Source of the DNA: Arthrobacter sp. ISL-65
GTDB taxonomy: Bacteria; Actinomycetota; Actinomycetes; Actinomycetales; Micrococcaceae
Direction: 5' to 3'
DNA: 64,000 bases
Assembly (NCBI RefSeq): GCF_018613795.1
Contig: NZ_JAGGPN010000012.1
Span: 19,769 to 83,768 of the forward strand
In this document: piece after piece, positions 43,796 to 51,517 of the stretch
Layout: each line of letters starts with the position of its first letter
Position numbering within the stretch: position 1 is the first letter of the stretch
Program-made: the position numbers and the translations under genes
Notes under the pieces: model-generated
The model's database searches: none
The model's input: only the letters and a program-made list of their open reading frames with translations
What the model was told of the DNA's origin: nothing

Positions 43796-45034
43796 TCAGC
43801 TCCGGCCGTGCCGCAGGCACATCAGGGCGTAGGCGCGGGCTGCCGCAACCAGTTCTGCGATGCTCACGGATTCGTTCACCTGGTGCGCCTGGTCGTTCAG
43901 TCCGCCGGGTCCCATGACGACCGCCGGGACGCCGAGGTCGCGGGCAATGAAGCCGCCGTCACACGCCGCTGTCCAGCCGGTGACCGCGCTGTCCACGCCG
44001 GCGTCAGCCAGCGCCGAGACGGAGTTCGCCACCAGCGGATGGTCCGCCGGCGTCCGGAACCCAGGCATCTCCATGGTGACCTCCGCCGTCATGGTGATGC
44101 CGTCGGTATCGATGCCGGCTTCGCTGATCCGCGCCCGGAGCCTGTCCAGGATCAGGTGCGCGTCCTCGTCGGGCATAAGCCGTCGGTCCAGGGACACGGT
44201 GCATTCGGCAGCCACCATGGACGTGCCGGTGCCGCCGCTGATACGCCCAATGTTCCAGCTCCCGGCGCCCAGCAGCGCGTCCTGCTCGGCCTGAAGCCGG
44301 GCGTGGTCGTCGCGGACCAGGCCCAGGATCTTCGCGGCTGCATCAATCGCGTTCCGGCCGTCCGCCGGCCGGCCCGAGTGGGCCGACTTGCCGGTGACTT
44401 TCAGTTCGATGTAGCTGTCGCCGCGGCAGCCGATCACCGTCTCCAAGTCTGTGGGCTCGGCCACTACGCAGGCAGAGTAAGAGAAGCCCCCATCTTCCCG
44501 CGCCGCGGCGGTATACGCCCGAATGCCGATGCCCAGGTCCTCCTCGTCCACCGTGCAGGCCAGCGCAGCGTTGAAGGGCAGGTCTGCGCCTGCCTCCTTG
44601 AGTGCCTTCAGCGCGATGACGACGGTGGCCAGGCCCCCTTTCATGTCGGTTGACCCTCGGCCGAAGAGCCGGCCGTCCCGGACATAGGGTTCGAACGGCG
44701 GCCGCTCCCAGCCGCCCCCGGCGGGCACGACGTCGGAGTGTCCCAGGAACAGCAGGCCGGGCGCCCGGCCGCCGGGCAGGACGGCCGTGAAGTTCGGCCG
44801 CCCCGGGGCGACGGTTTCCGTGGATACGTCCAGTCCGGCGGCGCGGCAGAAGTCTTCCAGGACCGCTACTGTTGCCGCTTCCGTCCCGCCGGGGTTTTCG
44901 CCCCCGGCGGCCACGAGATCCTTGGTAAGGGCAACAAGATCAGGCTCGCTGATCAGGTTCAGGACCGTGTGTTCCAGCAGTTCCCGGTCCCGCAGGTTGT
45001 TCCCGAGCACTTGGGTGTCAGGGACGGAACTCAT
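43796..45034 (-). CDS. M20 family deacylase / deacetylase
   Basis: 412 residues, acetylornithine deacetylase / succinyl-diaminopimelate desuccinylase type. Metal ligands: FLGHSDVVPAGG (His-Asp, about 97), GRGSTDMKGG (Asp, about 130), TVDEEDLG (Glu-Glu, about 163), VVAEPTD (about 190) and a C-terminal His in LNDQAHQVNE (about 387). Likely removes an acyl group from an amino compound; here it may replace DoeB and deacetylate N-acetyl-diaminobutyrate. Overlaps the aminotransferase-like gene by 4 bp (ATGA): third gene of an operon with 46288 and 45031. Confidence 0.87.
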   Translation of the reverse strand: MSSVPDTQVLGNNLRDRELLEHTVLNLISEPDLVALTKDLVAAGGENPGGTEAATVAVLEDFCRAAGLDVSTETVAPGRPNFTAVLPGGRAPGLLFLGHSDVVPAGGGWERPPFEPYVRDGRLFGRGSTDMKGGLATVVIALKALKEAGADLPFNAALACTVDEEDLGIGIRAYTAAAREDGGFSYSACVVAEPTDLETVIGCRGDSYIELKVTGKSAHSGRPADGRNAIDAAAKILGLVRDDHARLQAEQDALLGAGSWNIGRISGGTGTSMVAAECTVSLDRRLMPDEDAHLILDRLRARISEAGIDTDGITMTAEVTMEMPGFRTPADHPLVANSVSALADAGVDSAVTGWTAACDGGFIARDLGVPAVVMGPGGLNDQAHQVNESVSIAELVAAARAYALMCLRHGRS

Positions 45035-46284
45035 ACCGGAGCCCCGGCCTTCAGTGCCGCCAGCTCCCGGTCCATGGCGTTGCGGAGGCGGATGATGCCC
45101 TCCTCGGCCCGTTCGGGAGTGGTGGATGCGAAACAGAGCCGCAGGGCGTCGTCGAACTTTCCGCTGGCGGAAAGGGCCGGTCCGGGGATGAAGGCGACGC
45201 CTTCTGCCAGGGCCGTCTCGAAGAGCTTCCGCGTGGAGATCCGGGCATCCTCACCCTGGAGGGTGAGCCACAGGAAGAAGCCGCCTTCAGGATCGGTGGT
45301 GGTGACCCTGTCGCCGAGGTTTCGGCGCAGGCTCTCCTGCATCGAGTCTTTGCGGCGCTTGTACTCTGTGCGCAGCCCTGCGAGGTGGTTGTCCAGTCCA
45401 CCGCGGCGAATGAACTCGGCAACGATGTGCTGCGCAGGAACGTTGGTGCACGTGTCCATCGCCTGCTTGGCGTTGATCACCAGCTGCCGCAGCGCCGGGT
45501 CCGTGTCCACCCAGCCTACGCGCAGGCCTGGGGCCAGGATTTTGGAGAACGTGCGGACGGAGAACAGCAGGGGATCGCCCGGGCTGAGGGCCTGCAGGGA
45601 CGGCAGGTCCTCGCCCTGGAAGCGCAGCAGTCCGTAAGGATCGTCGTCGATGATGACGGAGTTCCACTCGTGGGCGAGTTCCAGCAGCTGGTGGCGGCGC
45701 GGCAGGGAGAGGGTGACGCCGGCCGGGTTCTGGAAGTTGGGAATGGTGTAGATGGCCTTCGGTGTGCGGCCAGCAGCGGCAATCAGGTCCGGGAGGGCCT
45801 CGACGATGAGGCCGTTCTCGTCAGTGGGTGCTTCGAGCAGTTCGGCCCCGTAACTGAGGGCGGTGGCGCTGCCGTTGGTGTACGTGGGGCTTTCCACGAT
45901 CACCAGGTCGCCGGGGTTGATGAAGAGCTTGCAGGCAATGTCCAGCCCCTGCATGCCGCCGGCGGTGATGGTGACGCGTTCCTCGGAAGTGGGGTCCGAG
46001 GTTTCCGCCAGGTAGTCCACCAGGGCCTTGAGGAGCACGGGTTCACCCTCGGTGGCGCCGTAGGTCATGGAGCTGTGGTCCAGGACCTGGTGGGCGATGT
46101 CGCGGAATTCCTCTAGCGGCACCGCCTCATCGGCCGGGGAGCCCATGGCGAAGCGGACAATGTCGTGGGTCTGTGAGGCCAGCAGGGAAGTGCTGGAATC
46201 GATGACGGAACCGACGAGGTCGGCGGCACGGTCGGCCAGGGGCAACACTGCGCGGGAGCGGGTGGCGAAGTGGTCAACGGTCAC
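45031..46284 (-). CDS. PLP aminotransferase, MocR-domain/LysN-like, without HTH
   Basis: 417 residues, class I/II fold. Pyridoxal motifs: TAGGMQGLDIACKLF (about 110), IPNFQNPAG (about 182), DDDPYGLLRF (Asp/Tyr, about 215) and the Lys in RTFSKILAPGLRVG (about 245). The domain is like that of MocR regulators (such as EnuR of ectoine loci) and of 2-aminoadipate transaminases, but there is no winged helix before it. So it is probably a working transaminase. Sits between the DoeA-like and M20 genes on one transcript. Confidence 0.87.
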   Translation of the reverse strand: MTVDHFATRSRAVLPLADRAADLVGSVIDSSTSLLASQTHDIVRFAMGSPADEAVPLEEFRDIAHQVLDHSSMTYGATEGEPVLLKALVDYLAETSDPTSEERVTITAGGMQGLDIACKLFINPGDLVIVESPTYTNGSATALSYGAELLEAPTDENGLIVEALPDLIAAAGRTPKAIYTIPNFQNPAGVTLSLPRRHQLLELAHEWNSVIIDDDPYGLLRFQGEDLPSLQALSPGDPLLFSVRTFSKILAPGLRVGWVDTDPALRQLVINAKQAMDTCTNVPAQHIVAEFIRRGGLDNHLAGLRTEYKRRKDSMQESLRRNLGDRVTTTDPEGGFFLWLTLQGEDARISTRKLFETALAEGVAFIPGPALSASGKFDDALRLCFASTTPERAEEGIIRLRNAMDRELAALKAGAPV

Positions 46285-46287
46285 GGA

Positions 46288-47469
46288 CTAGCCGCCTTTC
46301 TGGATGAGTTCACGGGGGAAGCTGGTGAAGGTTTCCACGCCGTCGGCCGTGACGCGGATTGATTCGGAGAGTTCGTAGCCGTAGTTGTCCATCCACATGC
46401 CGCCGATGACGTGGAAGGTCATGTTCTCCGCGAGGACGGACTCATCCTCCGAGCGGATGGAAATGGTGCGCTCGCCCCAGTCCGGGGGATAGCCGACGCC
46501 GATCGAGTAACCGATGCGGGACGGCTTTTCCAGGCCGTACTTGGCCAGCGTCCAGTTCCAGGCCCTTGCCAGTTCGCGGACAGGAACGCCGGGCTGCACT
46601 TCGGTCAGCACTGCGTTGAGGCCGTCCGCGACGGCGTCTGCCAACTTGGCCAGGCGCTCCGGCTTTTTGCCGAGGGTCAGCGTCCGGGCCAGGGGTGTGT
46701 GGTAGCGCTGGTGCGCGCCGGCGAGTTCGATGACCACCGCCTGTCCCGCCTCGAAGCGGCTCTCGCTCCACGTCAGGTGCGGGGTGTCCGCAGCTTCACC
46801 GGTGGGCAGCATCGGCACAATGGCCGGATAGTCACCGCCGATGCCGCCGGCACCCTTGATCTGCGCCTGGCTGATGGCTGCCGCGGCGTCGCACTGGCGC
46901 ACGCCGACGTCGATGGTCTCCACGGCCGCTTCCATGGCCGCCATGCAGACCTGCGCCGCGCCGCGCATCAGCTGGATCTCGGCCGGGGACTTGATGGAGC
47001 GGACCCAGTTGACCAGCTCGAAGCTGTCCACGAGCGTCCATTCGGGAATGGCGTTGACAAGGGACCGGTAGGCCTTGGGGGAGAAGAAGTGCGAGTCCAT
47101 TTCCAGGCCCACGCATCCTTTGGCGGCCGGGGCAATGAGGTAGCGCTCACGAAGGGCGAAGGCCACCCAGTCGAAGGGATGCACGTGCGGGCGGTGGACG
47201 TACTGTTCGGGGTAGCCCACGATGCATTCCTCGGGCAGCCAGGTGGTGCGGGAGGCGCCGCCGGCGTCCATGGCCCGGGTAAAGAGGAGCATGGGTCCGT
47301 CAGCGGGCACGAAAACCAGCTGCGGAGTGTAGAAGGACCAGGCGTTGTAGCCGGTCAGGTAGTAAATGTTGGCCGGGTCGGTGACCAGCAGGGCGGAGAG
47401 ACCCTGCTTGGCCATGCGCACACGAACACCGGCGAGCCTGGCGTCGTACTCCTCTTGGCTGAACAGCAA
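46288..47469 (-). CDS. doeA: DoeA-type ectoine hydrolase (M24 peptidase fold)
   Basis: 393 residues. Pita-bread fold of the creatinase/prolidase family. Strong family resemblance to DoeA/EutD: TDPANIYYLTGYNAWSFY near the start, GGDYPAIVPMLPTGEAADTP in the middle and PPDWGERTISIR followed by NMTFHVIGGMWMD near the end. It opens the ectoine ring to N-acetyl-diaminobutyrate in known systems. I start at TTG 47469 with GGAGG 7 nt upstream; the ATG at 47532 adds a non-family leader. First gene of an operon with the transaminase and the M20 deacylase. Ectoine as substrate is inferred. Confidence 0.83.
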   Translation of the reverse strand: MLFSQEEYDARLAGVRVRMAKQGLSALLVTDPANIYYLTGYNAWSFYTPQLVFVPADGPMLLFTRAMDAGGASRTTWLPEECIVGYPEQYVHRPHVHPFDWVAFALRERYLIAPAAKGCVGLEMDSHFFSPKAYRSLVNAIPEWTLVDSFELVNWVRSIKSPAEIQLMRGAAQVCMAAMEAAVETIDVGVRQCDAAAAISQAQIKGAGGIGGDYPAIVPMLPTGEAADTPHLTWSESRFEAGQAVVIELAGAHQRYHTPLARTLTLGKKPERLAKLADAVADGLNAVLTEVQPGVPVRELARAWNWTLAKYGLEKPSRIGYSIGVGYPPDWGERTISIRSEDESVLAENMTFHVIGGMWMDNYGYELSESIRVTADGVETFTSFPRELIQKGG

Positions 47470-47495
47470 AAAGACACCTCCAATAGAAATAGTAG

Positions 47496-47507
47496 ATTGT
47501 TCACAAA
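47496..47507 (-). promoter_or_regulatory. weak operator-like site before doeA
   Basis: ATTGTTCACAAA, two changes from the consensus, 27 nt upstream of the start. Confidence 0.4.
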
Positions 47508-47559
47508 GTAGCCTTTGTGGCGTGAACCACAAAACTGCGGACGTTTGTGGGGAGCGCTG

Positions 47560-48546
47560 TCAGACCGTTCTGACGTAGCCGCGCTCCTTATCCACCACGT
47601 TGGCCAGCTCCTGGCCCGAGGAGCGGCGCTGAAGGTTGGCCAGGAACTGGTCGGCCAGGGCATCGCGCCAGCCGAGAACGTCGCCGCACATGTGCGCGGA
47701 CATGTGCACGTTGTCCATCTTCCAGAAGGGGTGGTCTGCGGGGACCGGCTCTTCGGTGAATACGTCCAGCGAGGCCGCGGCGATCTGCTGCTCTTGGAGG
47801 GCCTTGATCAGAGCTTCTTCATGCACAAGTGCCCCGCGGCCCACATTGACCAAATGTGCTGTCGGTTTCATGGCGGCCAGGACATCGGTGTTCACCATGT
47901 TCCGCGTCTGCTCCGTAAGCGGCGCGATGAGCACCACGTGGTCTGCCCAGGCTGCATGCTCGGCCAGCTCGGAGCTGGCATGGATGGCGCCGAAGTCGGG
48001 ATCGTCCTCGCGGGGCGTGCGGCCGATGCCCTGAACCTCCAGTCCCACTGCGCGGAGCAGTCTGGCGGTGGCGCGGCCGATTCCTCCGGTGCCCACCACC
48101 AGCGCGTGCGAGCCCTCGGTGCGCGTGAGTTCCCGGTGCCGCCAGACGGCCTGCTGCTGCAGGGCCTTGCTGAGGTGGAGCTGTTTGTCGTGGGCGAGGA
48201 TGGAAGCCAGTACGAACTCGGCGATGGGCCGGTCAAAAGTTCCATGCGCATTGGTGACCACCACATCGGAGCGGCGCAGCTCGTCAAACATCATGGCGTC
48301 CACGCCGGCGGCGGCCACATGAACCCACTGTAGGGAATCTGCGTTCGGCCAGGCCTCCTTGAGCGCTGACGAGAAAAAGTCCCAAAGGAACAGGATGTCC
48401 GCACCCCGGGAGGCTTCGGGGAGGCCGGCGGCATCGGTCAGGACGACGTCGGCGCTGGATTTGATGGCGGCGAGGTTATAGGGGCGGGGCTGGCCTTCCG
48501 CGACGAGTATGACAACGCGGGGGATTGGCTTATCAGTGTTACTCAC
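47560..48546 (-). CDS. D-isomer-specific 2-hydroxyacid dehydrogenase
   Basis: 328 residues. NAD-binding GTGGIGRATARLL (about 144), catalytic Arg in NVGRGALVHE (about 236), Glu in DVFTEEPVP (about 265) and His in HMSAHMCGD (about 288). Typical of phosphoglycerate dehydrogenase-like enzymes that reduce a 2-keto acid. I start at GTG 48546: a predicted promoter (TTGTCA, 18 bp, TATGGT) ends 6 nt before it, implying a leaderless mRNA. The long open frame further upstream is antisense to gabT2 and is not used. Confidence 0.88.
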   Translation of the reverse strand: MSNTDKPIPRVVILVAEGQPRPYNLAAIKSSADVVLTDAAGLPEASRGADILFLWDFFSSALKEAWPNADSLQWVHVAAAGVDAMMFDELRRSDVVVTNAHGTFDRPIAEFVLASILAHDKQLHLSKALQQQAVWRHRELTRTEGSHALVVGTGGIGRATARLLRAVGLEVQGIGRTPREDDPDFGAIHASSELAEHAAWADHVVLIAPLTEQTRNMVNTDVLAAMKPTAHLVNVGRGALVHEEALIKALQEQQIAAASLDVFTEEPVPADHPFWKMDNVHMSAHMCGDVLGWRDALADQFLANLQRRSSGQELANVVDKERGYVRTV

Positions 48547-48552
48547 GCCACA

Positions 48553-48583
48553 ACCATACCGGGATCGCATGATTGTTGACAAT
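48553..48583. promoter_or_regulatory. divergent promoter region with operator (hydroxyacid dehydrogenase and gabT2)
   Basis: ATTGTTGACAAT (48572-48583). Minus strand: TTGTCA (48577-48582) and TATGGT (48553-48558), 18 bp. Plus strand: TTGACA (48576-48581) with a poor -10 ACCATT (48601-48606) 6 nt before the gabT2 ATG. One operator can control both genes. Confidence 0.75.
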
Positions 48584-48612
48584 AAGCGGATCCGCAGCGC
48601 ACCATTGAGCGC

Positions 48613-49926
48613 ATGACTTCCCTTAGCCCCGCATTGAAGCAAGCAACGCCCGTCGTCGTGGATCATGCCCTTGGCAGTTGGATCTATGGGACGGATGGTA
48701 AGGCGTACCTGGATTTCACGACCGGTATTGGTGTGACGAGCACGGGTCATTGCCATCCGCGGGTGGTGGCGGCGGCGCGTGAGCAGGTCGGCAAGATTAT
48801 TCATGCCCAGTACACCACGGTGATGCATCAGCCGCTGCTGGCGCTGACGCAGAAGCTGGGCGAGGTCCTTCCGGCGGGCCTGGATTCGGTGTTCTACGCC
48901 ACCTCGGGGTCCGAGGCGGTGGAGGCTGCTATCCGTCTGGCCCGGATGGCTACGGGCCGGCCGAACATTGTGGTGTTCCAGGGCGGTTTCCATGGCCGCA
49001 CGGTGGCGGCGGCGTCGCTGACGACGGCGGGGACGAAGTTTTCCGCCGGGTTCGCGCCGCTGATGGCCGGGGTGCACATGTCCGCGTTCCCGTACGCCTA
49101 CCGGTACGGGTGGGACGAGGCCGCGGCGGTGGCGTTCGCGCTGCAGGAACTGGACTACCTGCTCCAGACCCGCACCGCCCCCAATGACACGGCCGCGTTC
49201 CTGATCGAACCGGCCCTGGGCGACGGCGGCTACCTGCCCACCCCGCCGGCGTTCATGGAAGGACTGCGCGAACGTGCAGATAAGTACGGCATCGAGCTGA
49301 TCTTCGACGAGGTCCAGGCCGGCGTGGGCCGTACCGGCAAGTTCTGGGGCCACCAGTACTCCACCGCCACCCCGGACATCATCATCACCGCCAAGGGCAT
49401 CGCCTCCGGTTTCCCGATTTCCGCCATCGCCGCTTCCACCGAGACCATGTCCAAGGCCTGGCCCGGGTCCCAGGGCGGCACCTACGGCGGGAACGCCGTC
49501 TCCGCCGCCGCCGGCGTCGCGACCCTGGACGTCGTCAAGGAAGAAGGGCTGGTGGAAAACTCCCGGATCCGCGGCGAGCAGCTGCAGGCCGGCCTCAAGG
49601 AAATCCAGGCCCGCTTCCCCGTCATCGGCGACGTGCGCGGGCGCGGCCTGATGCAGGGCATCGAATTCACCACCGAGGACGGCACCCCCGACGCCACAAC
49701 CGCCGCCGCGGTCCAGCAGGCCACCACCGCCCAGGGCCTGCTGACCCTGACCTGCGGCCCGGCCGGCAACGTCGTACGCCTCATCCCCGCCCTGGTCGTC
49801 ACCGCCGAGGAAATCACCCTCGGCCTGGAACGCTTCGAAACCGCCGTCGGCGCCGTCACCGGAGCCATCCCCGCCACCACAGGAGCCCAGGAACGCAACG
49901 GCTGTGCCCTGCGCGGGCCTCCATGA
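48613..49926 (+). CDS. gabT: class III aminotransferase, copy 2
   Basis: 437 residues, a near-identical paralogue of copy 1 with the same PLP motifs (TSGSEAVEAA, IFDEVQAGVG, TAKGIASG). Over 425 shared residues only four differ (Q30K, E53A, an Ala to Ser near 286 and a Thr to Ala near 369, numbered from copy 1). It has 12 extra C-terminal residues because the stop used by copy 1 is absent and translation runs into a hairpin. DNA is almost identical in the last 450 bp, but the first 500 bp carry many silent changes. No Shine-Dalgarno; probably leaderless like copy 1. Confidence 0.92.
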   Translation: MTSLSPALKQATPVVVDHALGSWIYGTDGKAYLDFTTGIGVTSTGHCHPRVVAAAREQVGKIIHAQYTTVMHQPLLALTQKLGEVLPAGLDSVFYATSGSEAVEAAIRLARMATGRPNIVVFQGGFHGRTVAAASLTTAGTKFSAGFAPLMAGVHMSAFPYAYRYGWDEAAAVAFALQELDYLLQTRTAPNDTAAFLIEPALGDGGYLPTPPAFMEGLRERADKYGIELIFDEVQAGVGRTGKFWGHQYSTATPDIIITAKGIASGFPISAIAASTETMSKAWPGSQGGTYGGNAVSAAAGVATLDVVKEEGLVENSRIRGEQLQAGLKEIQARFPVIGDVRGRGLMQGIEFTTEDGTPDATTAAAVQQATTAQGLLTLTCGPAGNVVRLIPALVVTAEEITLGLERFETAVGAVTGAIPATTGAQERNGCALRGPP

Positions 49927-49952
49927 CTGGAGGTGCGTGCAGGGCACAGCCG
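49899..49952. terminator. hairpin over the gabT2 stop codon
   Basis: CGGCTGTGCCCTGC pairs with GCAGGGCACAGCCG; an inner CCTCCA/TGGAGG stem lies above. The gabT2 TGA is in the loop. Placed between convergent genes, it may end both transcripts, though a U-run is missing. Confidence 0.65.
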
Positions 49953-49981
49953 CGTCCTCAAGCCAGCATCATGAAGCTGTT

Positions 49982-50944
49982 TCACGGCAGCCAAGCTGTC
50001 ACGAAGCCGCCCCGGGACTGGGCTGGCGCCGGCTGTTGCTCCGGTTCTGTGCGCTCCGGTCCATACTCGCCCGGACCGGTCCCGCCTGGTCCTGCCCCGG
50101 CGTCCGCCTCCAGTGACAGGACCCGGCCGTACGTCGCACACAGCTCCTCCACCGCGTGACTGCTGCAGCGCCAGCCTGCTGGTTCGAGCAGCTCCACCGG
50201 GTCCGGCGGGTCGGCCCGCGCCAGCAGTTCGCTCATGGGCAGGCCTGTCTGCTCACTGAACTCGCGCAGCTTGGCTTCGATGTCGTCCGTCTTCGGCAGG
50301 GGTACGGCCCGCTCAATCACCGCCCGCGATCCCGGCGCCGACAACGCAGCTACTTCCTCCAGCAGGGCACGTTGGGAGGCGGCATCCAGGTAGGGCAGCA
50401 GGCCTTCGAGGACCCAAGTGGTGGGCTGCCCAGGGTCAAAGCCCGTGGCGAGGAGTTGCTCCCGCCACGGCAGGGACAGGTCCGCGGGCAGGGAAATCAG
50501 TTCACACCGAGGCTCCGCAGCAAGCCGGCTCAGCACGTGGGCCTTGAACCTCAGGACGTTGGCACTGTCGATCTCGATGACCCTGGCGCCGGCGGGCCAG
50601 TCAAGGCGGAACGCCCGGGTGTCGAGGCCCGCCCCGAGAACCACGGTCTGTGCGGTGGGCGTATCGGACTGCAGGAATTCGTCGATGAACCGGGTCCGCA
50701 TGCCGATGTAGATGGACGCCAGCAGAAGAGGCTGCTGCAGGGGAGGGGCCTCCGCCGGTTCCGCCGGCCACACCGTCGGCAGGTCCAGATGGGAGCGCGC
50801 GGCCACCACCAATGCAGCAGCGAATCGATCCGTCACAAGCGGGTCTGCCCGCGATGTCTCGACGGCGCGGCCCGCGGCCACCGCAAGGGCCGTCAACGGC
50901 AGCCCCTGGTCCTCGAGTTCGGTACTGCCTGTAGGTTCAGTCAT
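49982..50944 (-). CDS. leucine carboxyl methyltransferase (PPM) family SAM methyltransferase
   Basis: 320 residues. N-terminus GLPLTALAVAAGRAVE and a RTRFID box (about 85), SAM motif VVLGAGLDTRAFRL (about 101), ARVIEIDSANVLRFK (about 120) and WVLEGLLPYLD (about 175) are the landmarks of this family, common in actinobacteria. The C-terminal 45 residues are Pro/Gly/Glu-rich and end in SRGGFVTAWLP. GGGGAGG precedes the ATG. Substrate unknown. A possible 50-codon gene lies 133 bp upstream on the same strand. Confidence 0.88.
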   Translation of the reverse strand: MTEPTGSTELEDQGLPLTALAVAAGRAVETSRADPLVTDRFAAALVVAARSHLDLPTVWPAEPAEAPPLQQPLLLASIYIGMRTRFIDEFLQSDTPTAQTVVLGAGLDTRAFRLDWPAGARVIEIDSANVLRFKAHVLSRLAAEPRCELISLPADLSLPWREQLLATGFDPGQPTTWVLEGLLPYLDAASQRALLEEVAALSAPGSRAVIERAVPLPKTDDIEAKLREFSEQTGLPMSELLARADPPDPVELLEPAGWRCSSHAVEELCATYGRVLSLEADAGAGPGGTGPGEYGPERTEPEQQPAPAQSRGGFVTAWLP

Positions 50945-51077
50945 GCCTGGCCTCCCCGCCGTCGTGGATCACTGTTGGCGAGCCTACCCCGTGGTGGCCA
51001 TGACGGGTTCCCAAACGGCTTTCCGGCGCAGACCGGGCGGGGACTCCCGGTTCAACGGCCGGCGATCCCCATGCCGG

Positions 51078-51230
51078 TCATGCCTGTGCGGGGTTGTCCC
51101 ACCAGCCTTCCCAGGCCGAGGACGTGAGCTGGCCCTGGGGGAAATCGGTGTTCGATCCGGCCTCGCCGAATGCGGAGTTCCCATCATTGGGCGAGGAATT
51201 GAAAAACAGGTTCAAGGTATTCCAAAGCAT
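51078..51230 (-). CDS. candidate small protein, 50 residues
   Basis: Short open frame with AAGGA 8 nt before its ATG. Begins MLWNTLNLFFNSSPNDG and ends with SAWEGWWDNPAQA. Acidic, without Lys or Cys; a hydrophobic N-terminus leads into an Asn/Ser/Gly-rich middle and a Trp-rich tail. Third positions are mostly G/C, in keeping with real coding sequence. On the same strand as, and upstream of, the methyltransferase gene. I do not recognise it; a modified-peptide precursor or a small regulator are possible. Confidence 0.45.
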   Translation of the reverse strand: MLWNTLNLFFNSSPNDGNSAFGEAGSNTDFPQGQLTSSAWEGWWDNPAQA

Positions 51231-51335
51231 GGCTATTTCCTTTCAAATGACCTGCGGATGACACTCTCTCAGGTAGGAATTAGCGTAGCCATGGCATGTT
51301 TCATTGCGTCGATCCAACGTTTCGTTCTTGTATCC

Positions 51336-51441
51336 GTCTGCTCACACCGCGTCGCAGGACCAAAACCCGGAGTTCGGCCACTTTGTCGCAGAAGATCTCG
51401 GGGCAGTACCAGCCGTCGTAGCCGGTTACCGTGCAGGCGTC
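51336..51441 (-). pseudogene. possible remnant of a sugar phosphate isomerase/epimerase
   Basis: The minus strand reads TVTGYDGWYCPEIFCDK, reminiscent of the GYDGWY.PE segment of TIM-barrel sugar isomerases/epimerases, with no start and no further similarity. If real it is a fragment of about 35 codons. The rest of 51231-51517 shows nothing else. Confidence 0.25.
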
Positions 51442-51517
51442 GATTCACTCCTGAAGCGGAGTTTCCGCTGCGACCGCAATTTCCGCACAGGAACTGCAGC
51501 CGCAGCGGACACCGGAG

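Noticed and set aside
48547..49947. N-terminal 460-codon extension of the hydroxyacid dehydrogenase frame
   Set aside because: It is antisense to gabT2 and matches the antisense frame of gabT1; the true start with promoter is at 48546.
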